From Flaccisagitta enflata (Eukaryota; Chaetognatha; Sagittoidea; Aphragmophora), in the NCBI GenBank assembly GCA_965153355.1, contig OZ231127.1:99882001-99946000 (forward strand): DNA of 64,000 nt, written 5' to 3'. Of this stretch, positions 59,823 through 64,000 are shown piece after piece; the first letter of the stretch is position 1, and each line of letters begins with the position of its first letter. A model generated the notes under the pieces. That model saw only the letters and a list, made by a program, of their open reading frames with translations. It was not told the origin of the DNA and ran no database searches. The translations under genes and the position numbers were made by a program.

Positions 59823-60520
59823 TAAATCTTCACGAAAAAACTCCTGAAGATAAGCCTCAACTTTGGGATAATGATGCTTCTAAACGAATAAAGCTAGGAC
59901 GACCAGCAACTAATCTGGGGTCAATAGCTTTATTCGTACAACACATTGTGACATTTACACATACAGCACAAATTAGATGTTTTTTTTTCAGATGTAAAAA
60001 ATGCGTAAGTCGATTTCCGTGTTGGATGGGAACACTATTTCTCGCGTTCACTGTCACTGCCCCTGCCCAAAAACATTTTTGACCGATAACATCCCCAGCC
60101 CTTACTCAAGGGAAATAGACCGTCGTATCGGATTCTTTCCACTTAAAGTCCTTCTGAGAAAAAAGTTCTCCATTGGCAAAGTGACGTGTCACGTTTGATA
60201 AACGCGTCTGAGAGTAAATCTATGAAGAAAATCACTGGAAACCAAACCTCATTATAATCATGGAAGCTAAATGTGGGGTAAGAAAAACGGGTGTAAATAG
60301 TTGCACGGCTTTTGATTTCTTCCCCCCCTGCCTTTGATTTTGTTCCCCGCAACGCAACGCATCATGTTGCAAAATCTATGATTTTCTTCCCCATAAACCA
60401 ATAGTACTGTATATTTTAGGTTTAATTAGTGTTAAATTGTGTTGTACTAATTAGGTTTCATCATTAGGTAGTTGGTACTGCCAAAATCAATATTTTCCTT
60501 AGATTTTCTTTTTCACTCTT
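59823..60520. other. no gene seen
   Basis: About 700 bp. ACGAATAAAGCTAGGACGACC at 59,883 is a short piece of the foldback motif. Frames here have no recognisable family. Confidence 0.45.
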
Positions 60521-60662
60521 TTTTAGGTGCGACAAAGCACCTCTATAACTGGCTGTGTCCGTTGGTCGGTCGGTCGGTCGGTCGGTTGGTCGGTTGGTTG
60601 TTCGGTAACGCATTCGTTCGACGATCCACACATCGCACCTTATTGACCTACTTGGCCTTGTT
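60521..60662 (-). mobile_element. hairpin-ended element, AGGTGC subfamily
   Basis: Plus strand: TTTTAGGTGC-gacaaa-GCACCT (stem 60,525-60,542), ATAACTGGCTGTGTCCG, (GGTC)n, GATCCACACATCGCACCTTA and CTTGGCCTTGTT. The word TCGCACCT near the far end repeats the hairpin arm. Confidence 0.88.
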
Positions 60663-60785
60663 CCCTCTTCCTTTCCCTTCCCCATATCCAAAACCTTTGA
60701 TTAATTTCCCCCCTCCCCTCCGCGGGGGGGGGGGAAATATGCAAGAATATACACCCCTGATAGAAAATCTAGTCATTATAAGAAA

Positions 60786-60976
60786 AACAAGGCCAACACC
60801 TGTAAGTCGCGTGCGAGACTTACATAATGACTTAGAATGACTTAGAATGACTTAGTACATGACTAACAATGACTTAGGGAAATAAAATTGATAAAAAAAG
60901 TAAAAGTGTGACGGACCAACAGACCAATGGACGGACGGACAAAGCGGGGTGTAGAGTCGCGTACACGCGACTAAAA
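60786..60976 (+). mobile_element. hairpin-ended element, ATGACTTA subfamily
   Basis: Starts AACAAGGCCAACACCTGTAA, then GTCGCGTGCGAGAC, ATGACTTAGA repeats, GGACCAAC tract and hairpin AGTCGCG-taca-CGCGACT (60,955-60,972) then AAAAA. Same plan as 41,148-41,530, which has the AGTTGCG stem. Confidence 0.88.
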
Positions 60977-61029
60977 ATGCAATTGGTTTCGTATTTTGCA
61001 AATGAATGTTGAGGCTCATTGCGTGAGAA

Positions 61030-62800
<1,771 letters not shown>

Positions 62801-62809
62801 ACGAATACC

Positions 62810-62847
62810 AATTTCACTGAAGCACGAAGTCGTGCTTCAGTGAAATT
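62810..62847. repeat. 38-nt near-perfect palindrome
   Basis: Two 18-nt arms, AATTTCACTGAAGCACGA and its exact complement, with AG between them. The word CACTGAATCACGAA and its reverse recur on both sides (62,791 and 62,880), so the palindrome is the centre of a wider dyad of about 120 bp. Confidence 0.9.
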
Positions 62848-62984
62848 AGTCTTGACAGGCCAAATTTTGAGATTTTCTTTCGTGATTCAGTGAATAGGCC
62901 GAATTTTGCACTAGTTAAAACTGGAACCACTTTAGTCCAGATTTGGACTTGGGTGGAATGAAGCAGGACATCCCTCATTTTCAA

Positions 62985-62988
<4 letters not shown>

Positions 62989-63071
<83 letters not shown>
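62989..63071. repeat. (AG)n microsatellite
   Basis: Pure AG for about 80 bp. Confidence 0.98.
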
Positions 63072-63075
<4 letters not shown>

Positions 63076-63079
63076 CTTT

Positions 63080-63098
63080 GTTTCGGCAGGGCCGAAAC
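63080..63098. repeat. GTTTCGGC hairpin
   Basis: GTTTCGGC-agg-GCCGAAAC, an 8-bp stem with a 3-nt loop, directly after the (AG)n tract and before CAACCAAGAGGTTG, itself a short dyad. Confidence 0.75.
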
Positions 63099-63430
63099 GC
63101 AACCAAGAGGTTGTCGTTTGCGGGTGGGGCGTGGGCAGGAGCTGTAATTTGGTTAGGCAGGGGCTGTAATGAGGGTGGGCAGAGGTAGTAATGTTAATTG
63201 CCAGAGGCTGCAATGCTCAGAAATCTCTATTTCAACTGATTTCACGTCATCCAAAGATTTGCAACTTCCAGCTATGAGGGTGGAAGTAAAGATCGACTTT
63301 TTAAGAATACTTCCCACTTACACAGAAGGCAAACAAAGACAGTTTTCATCATAGCAATTCTTCACCTTATCACTAAATTCTTTGTAGAGATTTAAAAAAA
63401 AAGGTTGACCGCCACGTCATTTTAGCCAAT
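63099..63430. other. no gene seen
   Basis: 63,120-63,210 has GGGTGGGCAGG(A/G)G(C/G)(T/A)GTAAT repeats related to the body words of subfamily 1 hairpin elements. Nothing else. Confidence 0.45.
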
Positions 63431-63545
63431 TAAATCATTCTAGTTATTTTAGGTCAATTCAAGTCAATTTAGGTCATTTTAGGTCATTTTGAATCATTTT
63501 AAGTCATCATCGGGAAAAAAGTCGAAGTCAGTCTTCGACTTTTTG
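63431..63545 (+). mobile_element. (TTAGGTCAT)n with AGTCGAAG hairpin
   Basis: Loose TTAGGTCATTT repeats at 63,440-63,505, then hairpin AAAAAGTCGAAG-tcagt-CTTCGACTTTTT (63,516-63,544, 12-bp stem). The pairing of a GGTCAT repeat with a hairpin repeats the plan of 38,301-38,960. The outer end was not found. Confidence 0.65.
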
Positions 63546-64000
63546 ACATATTCGAGAGAAACATTGTTTTCATTTTCTTATGAGGAAGTTTGGAATCTCA
63601 ACCGTGGTCTCCAATTAAATTGATAGGGTAAGTAAATTTGATAATTCTCTTTCATTTGGCGCCAAGCAGAATGCTCTATGGCAAATATTTTTCGCGTTAT
63701 GAATTTTTAACGATTTATTTACAAAAAATTCAAACTGAATTTTTTTCGATTTTTCATGATTTTCAGTAGGATCAATAAAGCAGTATATTTAAGTTTGTTT
63801 GAGCATGCAAAGACTCAAAGCCAACCTGGGGGGCAGGGGCATTAGCCGGAATGAGCCTGCCCTTTGCCCCTGACCATTTACATTACCTTTTCATAATAGT
63901 TGGATCTATGGTTGACCATCTCTTTCATTTCTCTTTCCCTTCTTGTTTCTGATAGTTTATCAACTCCATTCTCCTTTGTACTGAGGAGGAGAAGGATTGC
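63546..64000. other. no gene seen
   Basis: About 450 bp of AT-rich sequence to the window edge. Confidence 0.5.

Overview
The window is non-coding, repeat-dominated nuclear DNA of a eukaryote, most likely an invertebrate animal. The reasons are GT-AG introns with conserved phases, long microsatellites, a 20-kb tandem satellite, and gamma-glutamyl hydrolase (GGH) exons of animal type. There is no bacterial-style gene organisation, and I saw no rRNA or tRNA gene. Most of the long open frames are translations of microsatellites or of the satellite. The species cannot be named from this sequence.

Layout. 1-20,460 is a satellite of 63-bp monomers, broken at 7,646-8,636 by a block carrying (GT)n(CT)n and a perfect 30-nt palindrome. 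Part of this array carries Illumina adapter sequence at 14,693-14,708 and 14,779-14,798, next to monomers full of indels, so its assembly is not trustworthy there. 20,568-25,891 and 27,257-32,211 are two related 5-kb foldback elements with long inverted arms. The second is intact and sits with a TATG duplication inside a 90-bp tandem repeat. 32.8-35.7 kb holds hairpin-ended elements and a (GTT)n tract.

35.9-54.6 kb carries the only recognisable genes: two minus-strand GGH copies. Copy A has exons at 54,468-54,584, 49,015-49,183, 48,277-48,551 and 47,443-47,771. Copy B has exons at 45,005-45,173, 37,336-37,610 and 35,908-36,161. Internal exon lengths (169 and 275 bp), intron phases and the catalytic Cys, His and Glu are conserved in both. 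No first exon for B was found between A and B, so B is either a partial duplicate or an alternative 3' cassette reached from A's upstream exons. The most upstream GGH exon, with the signal peptide, was not found for either copy. GGH removes gamma-linked glutamates from folyl- and antifolyl-polyglutamates in lysosomes or outside the cell.

The introns and flanks are packed with short mobile elements. These include two hAT-type MITEs with perfect 8-bp target duplications, a TA-flanked element with 28-nt perfect terminal repeats, two elements with pogo/Tigger-like CAGTTGAACC ends, and dispersed GCAGGGCAGCGGCCC/20-bp minisatellite modules. The most distinctive pattern is a large set of elements that begin AACAAGG(C/T)C and end in a small hairpin followed by CTAAAA, with a (GGAC)n/(GGTC)n tract beside the hairpin. 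The stem sequence differs between subfamilies but keeps its pairing, and the same short word recurs near the opposite end. One member appears to span 4.6 kb with two further insertions nested in it.
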